This document shows positions 43,696 to 51,084 of a stretch of DNA of 64,000 bases, one piece after another. A program made the position numbers and the translations under genes. Position 1 is the stretch's first letter, and each line of letters starts with the position of its first letter. The DNA is from JALQUO01 sp964529685. GTDB taxonomy: Bacteria > Pseudomonadota > Alphaproteobacteria > Rickettsiales > Midichloriaceae. The notes under the pieces were generated by a model. That model saw only the letters and a program-made list of their open reading frames with translations, ran no database searches and was not told the DNA's origin. The stretch covers positions 1 through 64,000 of the forward strand of contig CAZGZC010000001.1 of NCBI GenBank assembly GCA_964529685.1, given 5' to 3'.

Positions 43696-44190
43696 CTACT
43701 CGATTACATCGAAAATATTTTTCTTAGATTGATTCTTGTTATCTGTTTTCCGAGGCTTATTAAGTGAGAATGCATCATCATCTTGTTCCCTTTTCTTCTC
43801 AATCTTAGATTGTTTTTTTTCGACTTTCTTATTAGTGATTGTCACATTTTTTGCAGCTTTAGATGGCAATGATTCTATGGCTCCTTGTTGTTTAATTTGC
43901 TTTTCTTTAACGATTTTTAATATTTCTTCTTGTATTTTAGCTTCCTGGTTGATAACTGGCTTTTGTAGTTTATCATCTACTGTCTTCATACCACTATAAT
44001 AAATATTTAGGTCATCTGTAAGCTTATTTTCCTGTTGCAAATAAAGGTGAGTGATAACGCATTTTTGTTTTTGAAATACTGGTACATAATCAATTTTATC
44101 AACCCTAATTACTCTATTGTAAGCCACCGAAGTAAACCAGTAGAGCAGAGTCACACTCACTATAAGACTTGTGTAACTGATGCTTTTCAT
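43696..44190 (-). CDS. Unknown membrane-anchored, lysine-rich protein (164 aa)
   Basis: One N-terminal membrane helix (YTSLIVSVTLLYWFTSVAY, residues about 6-24), probably a signal anchor, then a polar region and a long Lys/Gln/Glu-rich tail that looks disordered (KKVEKKQSKIEKKREQDDD). It lies 21 bases downstream of tatA on the same strand. The layout (one helix then charged tail) is like TatB, but the TatB N-terminal Gly-Pro hinge is missing and the helix is of a different kind, so the position after tatA is the only reason to think of it. Function unknown. Confidence 0.55.
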   Translation of the reverse strand: MKSISYTSLIVSVTLLYWFTSVAYNRVIRVDKIDYVPVFQKQKCVITHLYLQQENKLTDDLNIYYSGMKTVDDKLQKPVINQEAKIQEEILKIVKEKQIKQQGAIESLPSKAAKNVTITNKKVEKKQSKIEKKREQDDDAFSLNKPRKTDNKNQSKKNIFDVIE

Positions 44191-44211
44191 TCACAGGTCT
44201 TCACTTTTTTA

Positions 44212-44409
44212 TTAACTATCATCAGTTTTCTTGCTATCATCAGTTGTACTTTGTACCTCAGATTGATTGCTATTATCGCCATTCATAGCATCACGAAATG
44301 CCTTTAAACCGCGTCCTAACTCACTCATTACCTTTGGTAGTTTACCTGCACCAAATAAAATTAAGACAAGACAAAGTATTAAAAGTAGTTCTCCGATTCT
44401 TCCTGACAT
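44212..44409 (-). CDS. tatA: Sec-independent protein translocase TatA
   Basis: 65 residues. Membrane helix GELLLILCLVLILFGAGKLP with the FGxxKLP hinge, then the amphipathic helix VMSELGRGLKAFRDAMNG and an acidic tail. TatA multimerises to form the pore for folded proteins. tatB and tatC are not adjacent; only an unknown membrane-anchored gene follows. Confidence 0.94.
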   Translation of the reverse strand: MSGRIGELLLILCLVLILFGAGKLPKVMSELGRGLKAFRDAMNGDNSNQSEVQSTTDDSKKTDDS

Positions 44410-44487
44410 AGCTTGCGTTTTTTAGCTTTGCATGATATCACAAAAATTGTCAAAGTGCTTAATTAACATATAAAGTACAAAGTAAAT

Positions 44488-45030
44488 ATGTCAAATTCAC
44501 CTTCTGGAATTACTCAAAAGTATGCTAGATTCATATTAAATTCAACTAACAGTGTACATGAATTACAAGTGGTTTTGTCAGAACTACAGCTAATACGAGA
44601 TGTTTTAAGTGGTTTTACAGAGTTGTTTGACTATCTTTCAAGTCAATTTGTATCTGCTAAGGAGAAGTTAACTACCTGGAGAAAAATATCTTTACCAGTC
44701 AGTAACTTTACAGTGACAACTTTAGATTTGATGATTAATAATCATAGATTGAATATTTTAACGGAAGTAATAGAGCAACTTGAGATCGAATTTTACTCAA
44801 TGCAAAAGAGCATAAAAGTTCAAATTAAGACAGCATCAGTATTAGATGATACTACTAAAAGTAAAATCAAAAGCTATTTACAAGATGTTTTCAGTCTCGA
44901 TGTTATACCATATTTTATAGTTAATCCTTCTGTGATAGGTGGATTTATCGCATATGGAGACTCAATAATGTTAGATTTATCTTATAAAAAGAGAATTGAT
45001 CAACTTAAGAGAGAGTTTAAGGTTACATAA
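44488..45030 (+). CDS. atpH: ATP synthase F1 subunit delta
   Basis: 180 residues, OSCP/delta family; links F1 to the b-subunit stalk. Family marks: an N-terminal YARFILNSTNSVHELQVVLS helix bundle, middle NNHRLNILTEVIEQ, and the C-terminal NPSVIGGFIAYGDSIMLDLS, which matches the conserved end (GGxxxxxGxxxxDxS). In most alphaproteobacteria atpH leads atpHAGDC; here atpA does not follow and two membrane proteins come instead, so the operon is broken up. Confidence 0.9.
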   Translation: MSNSPSGITQKYARFILNSTNSVHELQVVLSELQLIRDVLSGFTELFDYLSSQFVSAKEKLTTWRKISLPVSNFTVTTLDLMINNHRLNILTEVIEQLEIEFYSMQKSIKVQIKTASVLDDTTKSKIKSYLQDVFSLDVIPYFIVNPSVIGGFIAYGDSIMLDLSYKKRIDQLKREFKVT

Positions 45031-45062
45031 ATAACTCATTAAACATCTCAATAAATAAGATA

Positions 45063-45863
45063 ATGGAAAAAATATTGCTTATTTTCACAAACCCATATCC
45101 AAGTATATTCATACTTTCATCGTGGTATGTATTTTTCAATTCTAAGAGGTTAATAAATTTTATTTTTTCCTTTATATTTATAAATGGGGCATTCAATTCA
45201 GGATTGAAGTTTTTATCTAAAATACCACTTCATGAATCATTAAATAATCCATGTTGGTATAGCTTTCCAAGCGGTCACATGCAATATGCAACAGTGTTTT
45301 GGGGTATAATATGGCTCCATAATCAATATAATATTAAACTCTTAATTATTATAATACTATTTCTAATTACAGGGGGATGGGCTATGCAAGCAAATAACTA
45401 TCACACACTATTTGAAATGATATGTGCAATACCATTTGCGATTACAGTAATATATATCTATTGTATAACTGTCAAGAGAATTAATTTCTCGAAAAACAAC
45501 TTGGTTTGGATAAATATCACAAGCATAGGTATACAATTAACAACTTTAAGTATACTAGAATCACCGTGTCAATACTATAAATTCAGTTGGATGTGGCTCA
45601 ACATTGGTGCAAACATAGGTTTTATGATACAATCACTGATTGTACAAGAAAAGACAGAAAATATAATACAAGAGATAAAAATAATGCTGAGATCACCACT
45701 TCTTTACTGTATTTTTCTACTTATAATTACTGAGCTTGTAATTACTTATTCAATCATAAATATATATAAGACTGAGATAGCCAACCTGCTATCTGGTATT
45801 TTATTGACAAATATGCTATTTTTGACCTCCAAATTATATCAAAAATTATTACCTAATGGATGA
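45063..45863 (+). CDS. PAP2-like membrane phosphatase-family protein
   Basis: 266 residues with about seven to eight membrane helices. The block NPCWYSFPSGHMQYATVFWG contains the PSGH motif of PAP2-type phosphatases, and NNYHTLFEMI after the next helix supplies the histidine of motif 3 in a changed form (usual SRxxxxxHxxxD). Motif 1 (KxxxxxxRP) is not found, so activity on lipid phosphates is doubtful. It overlaps the next gene by eight bases. The family call is tentative. Confidence 0.6.
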   Translation: MEKILLIFTNPYPSIFILSSWYVFFNSKRLINFIFSFIFINGAFNSGLKFLSKIPLHESLNNPCWYSFPSGHMQYATVFWGIIWLHNQYNIKLLIIIILFLITGGWAMQANNYHTLFEMICAIPFAITVIYIYCITVKRINFSKNNLVWINITSIGIQLTTLSILESPCQYYKFSWMWLNIGANIGFMIQSLIVQEKTENIIQEIKIMLRSPLLYCIFLLIITELVITYSIINIYKTEIANLLSGILLTNMLFLTSKLYQKLLPNG

Positions 45864-47181
45864 ACTTTTCGCTTTTTTGGAGACGCTAGAGAGTATTTTA
45901 TGGCAGTATGTAGCACTCTTCATGATATTATCAATAAGTCTATATTTTACTATCAAAAATAGATTTTATCAACTATTCATACTAATTAGACCTAAGAAGT
46001 ATATAGGAGAATTATTATCATGCGCAGCTAAAGATAAGCAAGGGATACATCCAATAAAATTGTATTTCTCATCCATAGGTGGAATGGTTGGCTTAGGAAA
46101 TCTTGTTTTAGTTGTATCAGTTATAACTATGGGGGGCCCCGGTGGGATAGTTTGGATGTGGCTAGGCTCATTTCTAGGTATGATTGTCAAATATTGTGAG
46201 ATATATCTTGGGATAAAATATAGAGTGAAAAATTCAACTGGTGGTTATGATGGAGGTCCAATGTATTTTTTACAAGAGGCTTTTAAAGGTAGTGTCTTAA
46301 AATTAGATAAAATTCTACCTATAATAGTGTGTTTTCTACTCTGTATATATGGTGCTGAGGTATCGCAATTTTTAATTTTAACTGATACATTTTCATCAAG
46401 TATCTTTAAAATAGATAGACCTATAGTTGTAGGGGTATTACTTATACTTGTAATTATTAGTGTTATTGGTGGAGTGAAGAGATTATCAAATATATGCTCT
46501 ACGCTAATGCCGCCATTTATGATTTCATATATCGCACTAGGATTGTGGATAATGATTGATCACTATAGTGATTTATCAGGGGTTTTTGGAATAATTTTTA
46601 ATGATGCCTTATCTCTTAAGGCTTCTACAGGTGGTATAATAGGTGGTCAGATATTAACGGCAGCACACTATGGAATATCAAGAGCAGTTTACTCTGGTGA
46701 TATAGGGATTGGTTATGACTCAATCGTCCAAAGTGAGACACAAACTACATATCCAGAAAGACAAGCTAGACTTGCAATTTTTGCTCTATTTTCAGACACA
46801 ATCATATGCACTATGACTCTTCTGATCATTTTTGTAACTGGTACTATCTACATGGAAGACATTAAGACATCAGAATACATAATCCATGCACTTGCTCAGT
46901 ATTTACCGTTCTCAGATTACTATCTAGCCTTTATTTTCTTCATAGCTGCCTTTACAACAGTGATTGGTTATCTTGTAGTTGGATTGAAAGCTGCGCACTT
47001 TTTAAGTGCAAAGATTGGTCATAAGTTATATTTATTCTATGCAATTATGGCTTTTATTGTTTTTTCATATCAGGATCAATCAGATGTAATGCTAATAATG
47101 AGTGTTGCAAGTGGATTGTTAATGCCTATTAATCTATCTGGAGTATTTATGTTAAGAAAGGAAATTGAGTTTAAGAGATAG
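45856..47181 (+). CDS. AGCS-family sodium:alanine/glycine symporter
   Basis: 441 residues, eleven predicted helices. Family blocks: SSIGGMVGLGNLVLVVSVIT, GGPGGIVWMWLGSFLGMIVKY, YDGGPMYFLQ, and ISRAVYSGDIGIGYDSIVQS. Sodium-coupled import of alanine or glycine is the family role; the exact substrate is not readable. It overlaps the end of the PAP2-like gene by 8 bases and starts in the same transcript as atpH, judging by the tight spacing. Confidence 0.92.
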   Translation: MDELFAFLETLESILWQYVALFMILSISLYFTIKNRFYQLFILIRPKKYIGELLSCAAKDKQGIHPIKLYFSSIGGMVGLGNLVLVVSVITMGGPGGIVWMWLGSFLGMIVKYCEIYLGIKYRVKNSTGGYDGGPMYFLQEAFKGSVLKLDKILPIIVCFLLCIYGAEVSQFLILTDTFSSSIFKIDRPIVVGVLLILVIISVIGGVKRLSNICSTLMPPFMISYIALGLWIMIDHYSDLSGVFGIIFNDALSLKASTGGIIGGQILTAAHYGISRAVYSGDIGIGYDSIVQSETQTTYPERQARLAIFALFSDTIICTMTLLIIFVTGTIYMEDIKTSEYIIHALAQYLPFSDYYLAFIFFIAAFTTVIGYLVVGLKAAHFLSAKIGHKLYLFYAIMAFIVFSYQDQSDVMLIMSVASGLLMPINLSGVFMLRKEIEFKR

Positions 47182-47257
47182 ATAATATAGCGTGTATTAT
47201 ATTTGTAATATATCTTAAATATTATGCACTGAGACTTAAATAAAAAAATAAAATTTA

Positions 47258-48244
47258 ATGAAATTTCTAGAAAATATATTGTCTTTCTTTAAAGATATAT
47301 TTAGAAGGATTAAAAACTTTTTTATACCAGACAAAATTATTGTCGCAGAACTCAAAAGAGAAAAAGTTAGCTTGAATATAGAGAATATGGATGATTTTCT
47401 TGAAAAGACACTAAAATCTATTGGATTACCTTTTTGGGAAAAGGATAAAGAAGGTATGGAGTGTAAACGATCTAAATACTCACCAGAAGAAATACAACGA
47501 ATTAAAAATTCGTCTCTAGACAATAATATAAAGCAGATCGTTATAGGCTGGTTCGAGCAGAAGAACCATAATATGTTTGAGAAAGGTATAGCTGATGACA
47601 GTCAAACAAATCTACCACTAGTGCAGAAAGAATTTGAGACACTCAGGAATAACAACTCAAAAATAACAGGTGATAAACGTCTCTGTATATATGCTGTTAG
47701 TGAAGCATATGATTTCAACGGATTCTTTTTGTCTGAGCAGGGTTTGAGAAGAGCTAAATATGCCATATCTGTATTTCAAGAACATAACTATCTTGTAGTA
47801 CCAATTACATTTGCTACACAGGAGAGCTTAGAGAGTCAATTAAAACAATATTCTGATCATTATAAGAGAGATGTGAGTCTTCTAGTGCTCAATGGACATG
47901 GTGCTCTATTGGCTTTTTCCCCTCTGCGAAGGGGGGAAGAGTTAAAAAACCTTTCTAAAACTACACAGGTATATTTCAACGCATGTTACGTAGGTAAGAA
48001 AAATCCATATACAGGCAGCCCTGGATTTGCAGAGCAATTTGCTCAAGCAAATAAATGCGATGTATTTGCTACAGAGGGCCAGGTAAGGGTAGTCTCAATC
48101 CCAGTGTTTGGTCCAAATAACAAAATTGTAGGAATGAATTTTGATGAGATAGCACATAGCGATGAGACGCAAGCCTGCTGGAGATATTTCTATGAAGAAA
48201 AAAGAGAGTCAGACAAAGAACGCTTGCAATCTCAGAATTTATAA
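47258..48244 (+). CDS. Putative caspase-fold (clan CD) protein, possible effector
   Basis: 328 residues. The N-terminus is an amphipathic aromatic-rich helix (MKFLENILSFFKDIFRRIKN). Residues about 145-300 look like a clan CD peptidase/CHAT-like core: strand LLVLNGHGALLAF with the His of a GHG motif, then strand VYFNACYVGKKNP with the Cys expected in clan CD, followed by GFAEQFAQANKCDVFATEGQ and VRVVSIPVFGPNN. Such His...Cys pairs at the ends of parallel strands define caspases, gingipains and CHAT proteases. No signal peptide. Homology is inferred from motif order only. Next come two tRNA genes. Confidence 0.6.
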   Translation: MKFLENILSFFKDIFRRIKNFFIPDKIIVAELKREKVSLNIENMDDFLEKTLKSIGLPFWEKDKEGMECKRSKYSPEEIQRIKNSSLDNNIKQIVIGWFEQKNHNMFEKGIADDSQTNLPLVQKEFETLRNNNSKITGDKRLCIYAVSEAYDFNGFFLSEQGLRRAKYAISVFQEHNYLVVPITFATQESLESQLKQYSDHYKRDVSLLVLNGHGALLAFSPLRRGEELKNLSKTTQVYFNACYVGKKNPYTGSPGFAEQFAQANKCDVFATEGQVRVVSIPVFGPNNKIVGMNFDEIAHSDETQACWRYFYEEKRESDKERLQSQNL

Positions 48245-48269
48245 TGTAAGATTCGTCTCAACTAATTTT

Positions 48270-48345
48270 GGGTGGTTAGCTCAGCTGGTAGAGCATCTCG
48301 TTTACACCGAGGAGGTCGGCAGTTCGATCCTGTCACCACCCACCA
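48270..48345 (+). tRNA. tRNA-Val (anticodon TAC)
   Basis: 76-nt cloverleaf: acceptor GGGTGGT/ACCACCC, anticodon stem CTCG/CGAG around the loop TTTACAC with anticodon TAC, T arm GGCAG-TTCGATC-CTGTC, discriminator A and encoded CCA. A TATAAT lies 25 bases upstream (48240-48245), overlapping the end of the caspase-like gene. The next tRNA follows after three bases, so they form one transcript. Confidence 0.97.
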
Positions 48346-48348
48346 TTC

Positions 48349-48425
48349 GGGGGCGTAGCTCAGCTGGTTAGAGTGCTGGCCTGTCACGCCGGAGGTCGCG
48401 GGTTCGAGCCCCGTCGCCCCCGCCA
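48349..48425 (+). tRNA. tRNA-Asp (anticodon GTC)
   Basis: 77-nt cloverleaf: acceptor GGGGGCG/CGCCCCC, anticodon stem CTGGC/GCCGG around CTGTCAC (anticodon GTC), T arm GCGGG-TTCGAGC-CCCGT, discriminator G, encoded CCA. Notably GC-rich relative to its surroundings, as expected of a structural RNA. It is three bases after tRNA-Val. Confidence 0.97.
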
Positions 48426-48527
48426 CTTATTTTTTCTTTTTTAATCTAAAATTACTGCTTTGTAATGAATATTTAATATTTTTATTTTAAACTGCATAAA
48501 AGAAATAATTTAAATCATATATTAAAT

Positions 48528-48893
48528 ATGGACAAGATTTACATAACTTCTAAAGGTGGAAGTTTAGAATTTGCTTATCAACATTCTTCTTGTTGGATTA
48601 GAGATACAGATATGATTACAATTGATAATAAAAAAATAACATTCCAATCTAGTACTCTAGACGGTTTATTAGGTCTTGCAAGAAAGTTAATTGAATATCA
48701 TGCAAGTAATAGAAGATCTGATAAAAACCGGATTGAAGTTTTAGAAAAGCAGATTACAAATATTCAAGAGAAAATTAAAGAACTCAAAAAAGATCTTAAC
48801 TCAACTACTTTACGCGAGCAATTAAGAAAAAAATTTGAAGATTCTAGTGAAGAATTAGATAAAAAAATTAAAGATCGAAAAGCAGACTACTAA
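48528..48893 (+). CDS. Unknown protein, N-terminal part; open frame broken at an A7 run
   Basis: 121 codons from an ATG. The N-terminal 60 residues look beta-rich (MDKIYITSKGGSLEFAYQHS, then TDMITIDNKKITFQSSTLDG), and the rest is coiled coil (KNRIEVLEKQITNIQEKIKE). The frame stops at 48893, but shifting by one base in the seven-A run at 48861-48867 continues the coiled coil straight into the next frame without interruption. Removing one A gives a single protein of roughly 395 residues ending at 49722. So this is one gene with a frameshift, a slippage-expressed gene or a sequencing error. Function unknown. Confidence 0.55.
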   Translation: MDKIYITSKGGSLEFAYQHSSCWIRDTDMITIDNKKITFQSSTLDGLLGLARKLIEYHASNRRSDKNRIEVLEKQITNIQEKIKELKKDLNSTTLREQLRKKFEDSSEELDKKIKDRKADY

Positions 48894-48894
48894 A

Positions 48895-49722
48895 TTGTAT
48901 GCAGTACATAGTCAACTTAATGAGCTAGAAAATTCGATAAAAAAGTTAGATGAAGAGATAACAGCTTATGCAAAACAAATCAATACATTTGAAGAAGTAG
49001 ACTCTTCACAAGATTTGGGTTGCAGAGAGATGATGAAAGAATTACAACTTCAACATGACACAGCCGTTAAAACAAGACAAATGCTAATTAACAAACAAGA
49101 GCAATTAACAACAATACTACAAAGTTCGCTAGAAAAAGTTACTAAATTCATTGAAGAGATTGCAAAATTGACAGAAAAAGAAAAGCGAACAATTAATAAT
49201 AAAAGAATAGCAAGAGAAAAGGCAGCTCATGATCAAGCTTTAGAACAACAAATCAATCAAGAACAAAATAAACTTTCAAATTTTAAAACAGAGTTACATA
49301 AAGCAAAAATTAATACTGCACTGACAGCGATCAAAGAAGATGATATAAAGAAGGCAATACTGAATCATATACTGCAAGAAGTCCAAAAGAATAATAAAAC
49401 ATGGACAAGTTGCTTGCGAGAGAAATTTAAAGATAATGCAGTGGAAGTAGAAGAAGGGATTACAGCTCTAGCAAAGATTAAAGGTCAACATTCAGCAGAG
49501 TATTATCTCGATAAAAAAGAAATGAGTACATTGCGTAAATTTATCTTGATGATTCTTGATGCTTTACCTCTCCCTAAGTGGCTAGGTTTTGAGAAAACTG
49601 ATGAATTAGAAGTTGAAAAAGTGATAAAATGGGTTGGAGCTATGAATAGAGAAATCAGCGCAGAGATTACTGGGAGGGGAAAACTTACTCAGACAATTCA
49701 AGCATTGAGAAGTATTATCTAG
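48895..49722 (+). CDS. Unknown coiled-coil protein, C-terminal part of the frameshifted gene
   Basis: 275 codons if opened with TTG at 48895; there is no good start there, and the sequence before it in this frame (KLKIEKQTTKLYAVHSQLNE) is coiled coil continuous with the frame ending at 48893. The part is a long helical coiled coil (NELENSIKKLDEEITAYAKQ to about residue 160) followed by a C-terminal region with the hydrophobic segment TLRKFILMILDALPLPKWLG and a final helical tail. That segment is again of the aromatic amphipathic style seen in other unknowns here. A perfect 8-bp inverted repeat (AGTTTATA/TATAAACT) follows at 49730. Confidence 0.55.
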   Translation: MYAVHSQLNELENSIKKLDEEITAYAKQINTFEEVDSSQDLGCREMMKELQLQHDTAVKTRQMLINKQEQLTTILQSSLEKVTKFIEEIAKLTEKEKRTINNKRIAREKAAHDQALEQQINQEQNKLSNFKTELHKAKINTALTAIKEDDIKKAILNHILQEVQKNNKTWTSCLREKFKDNAVEVEEGITALAKIKGQHSAEYYLDKKEMSTLRKFILMILDALPLPKWLGFEKTDELEVEKVIKWVGAMNREISAEITGRGKLTQTIQALRSII

Positions 49723-49729
49723 CTCTCTT

Positions 49730-49749
49730 AGTTTATAAAACTATAAACT
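49730..49749. repeat. Perfect AT inverted repeat after the coiled-coil gene
   Basis: AGTTTATA-AAAC-TATAAACT: 8-bp stem, 4-base loop, eight to ten bases after the stop at 49722. It could act as a weak 3' hairpin; there is no clear T-run on the plus strand and the stem contains only two G-C pairs. Confidence 0.35.
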
Positions 49750-49829
49750 ATATCTAAAAAACCCCTATAGTTTTTCTTCCCTATTAGATATATAATGTGT
49801 CTTATATTTCAAATTAATGGAAAGGTTGT

Positions 49830-51068
49830 ATGTCGAACAAAAAGTTTAAATTTAAGCTATGGCAAAGAATAATGATCGGTATGATACTAGGTGTAATTCT
49901 TGGCCTAGCTAATCCATCAATTATGGGCTATAAAGTAGTGCAACTAGTAGAACCAATAGGTGCGATCTTTAGTAACATGCTCAAGATGATAGTTATTCCT
50001 CTAATCTTCTGTGCAATACTGTATGGAATAACTAGCATCGATGATGCAGACACATTTACGCGACTGGGAGGAAGAGCCTTTGCAATATATAGTATTACAA
50101 CCGTATTTGCAGTAACGATTGGTATTGTATTTACCTTGATATTTGAACCAGGTACAGGTGTAAATATTACATTAAATGACGGACCTAAGATTCATGTAGT
50201 AACGACTCTATATGACATGTTGATTAATATTATTCCATCAAATCCAATCAATGCAATGGTCACAGGTAATACATTACAGGTTGTAGTTTTCGCTTTTTTT
50301 GTAGGTATAAGTATAGTATTAGCTGGTGAAAAAAGTAAGGATTTTAAAATGGTAATTATCTCAGCTACACAGGTTATGTTTAAAATGGTTGAGCTAGTAC
50401 TGAAAACTGCTCCATATGGTGTATTTGCAATTATGTCAGGAGTTATAGTTAAATATGGTTGGGATGTACTTCAATCACTTGCTAAGTTTGCAGCTGTAGT
50501 AATTGCAGCACTCACTCTACAATATCTATTGTTTGGGGTAATGTTACTACTTTTTGCAAGAGTTAACCCACTCTTTTTTTATAAAAAGATGTTACCAGTT
50601 CAGGCATTAGCTTTTGCCACTTCTAGTAGCAAAGCAACTCTTCCTACCGCTATGAACCATCTCCATAAAAAGATTGGAGTTTCAAAGAGATCTGCATCAT
50701 TTATTTTACCACTAGGTGCTTCTATGAATATGGATGCAACAGCAATATATCTAGGAGCTACTGCTGTATTTTTTGCACAAGTAATGGGAGTGACTCTTTC
50801 TATGCATGACTATTTAATCATAGTTTTGACATCTACTATAGGATCAATAGGCGCTGCTGGGTTCCCTGGTGGTGGAATAATTATGATGGGTGTAGTTTTA
50901 TCTTCAGTAGGCCTACCAGTTGAAGGAATATCACTAATAGTTGGGATCGATAGAATTCTTGACATGATCCGCACAATGATCAATATAACTGGTGATTGTG
51001 CTGTAACATTAATTGTTGATAAGATGGAGGGTACATTCGACAATATGACTTACAACAAAAAAAATTAA
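49830..51068 (+). CDS. Dicarboxylate/amino acid:cation symporter (DAACS, GltP/DctA type)
   Basis: 412 residues, eight helices and two hairpins. Family blocks: FATSSSKATLPTAMNHLHKK (substrate hairpin 1 with the serine-rich motif), LGASMNMDATAIYLGATAVF and VDRIL-like GIDRILDMIRTMINITGDC. Sodium- or proton-coupled uptake of glutamate, aspartate or C4-dicarboxylates; Rickettsia imports glutamate through this type. GGAAAGG lies ten bases before the ATG. spoT follows after 16 bases. Confidence 0.93.
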   Translation: MSNKKFKFKLWQRIMIGMILGVILGLANPSIMGYKVVQLVEPIGAIFSNMLKMIVIPLIFCAILYGITSIDDADTFTRLGGRAFAIYSITTVFAVTIGIVFTLIFEPGTGVNITLNDGPKIHVVTTLYDMLINIIPSNPINAMVTGNTLQVVVFAFFVGISIVLAGEKSKDFKMVIISATQVMFKMVELVLKTAPYGVFAIMSGVIVKYGWDVLQSLAKFAAVVIAALTLQYLLFGVMLLLFARVNPLFFYKKMLPVQALAFATSSSKATLPTAMNHLHKKIGVSKRSASFILPLGASMNMDATAIYLGATAVFFAQVMGVTLSMHDYLIIVLTSTIGSIGAAGFPGGGIIMMGVVLSSVGLPVEGISLIVGIDRILDMIRTMINITGDCAVTLIVDKMEGTFDNMTYNKKN

Positions 51069-51084
51069 TGATTAATAAAAATTA

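Noticed and set aside
43696..44190. TatB
   Set aside because: The gene follows tatA and has one helix plus charged tail, but lacks the TatB helix/hinge pattern, so it is left as unknown.
48162..48371. 69-codon frame covering the end of the caspase-like gene and tRNA-Val
   Set aside because: It overlaps a functional tRNA completely and its second half is the tRNA sequence read as protein.
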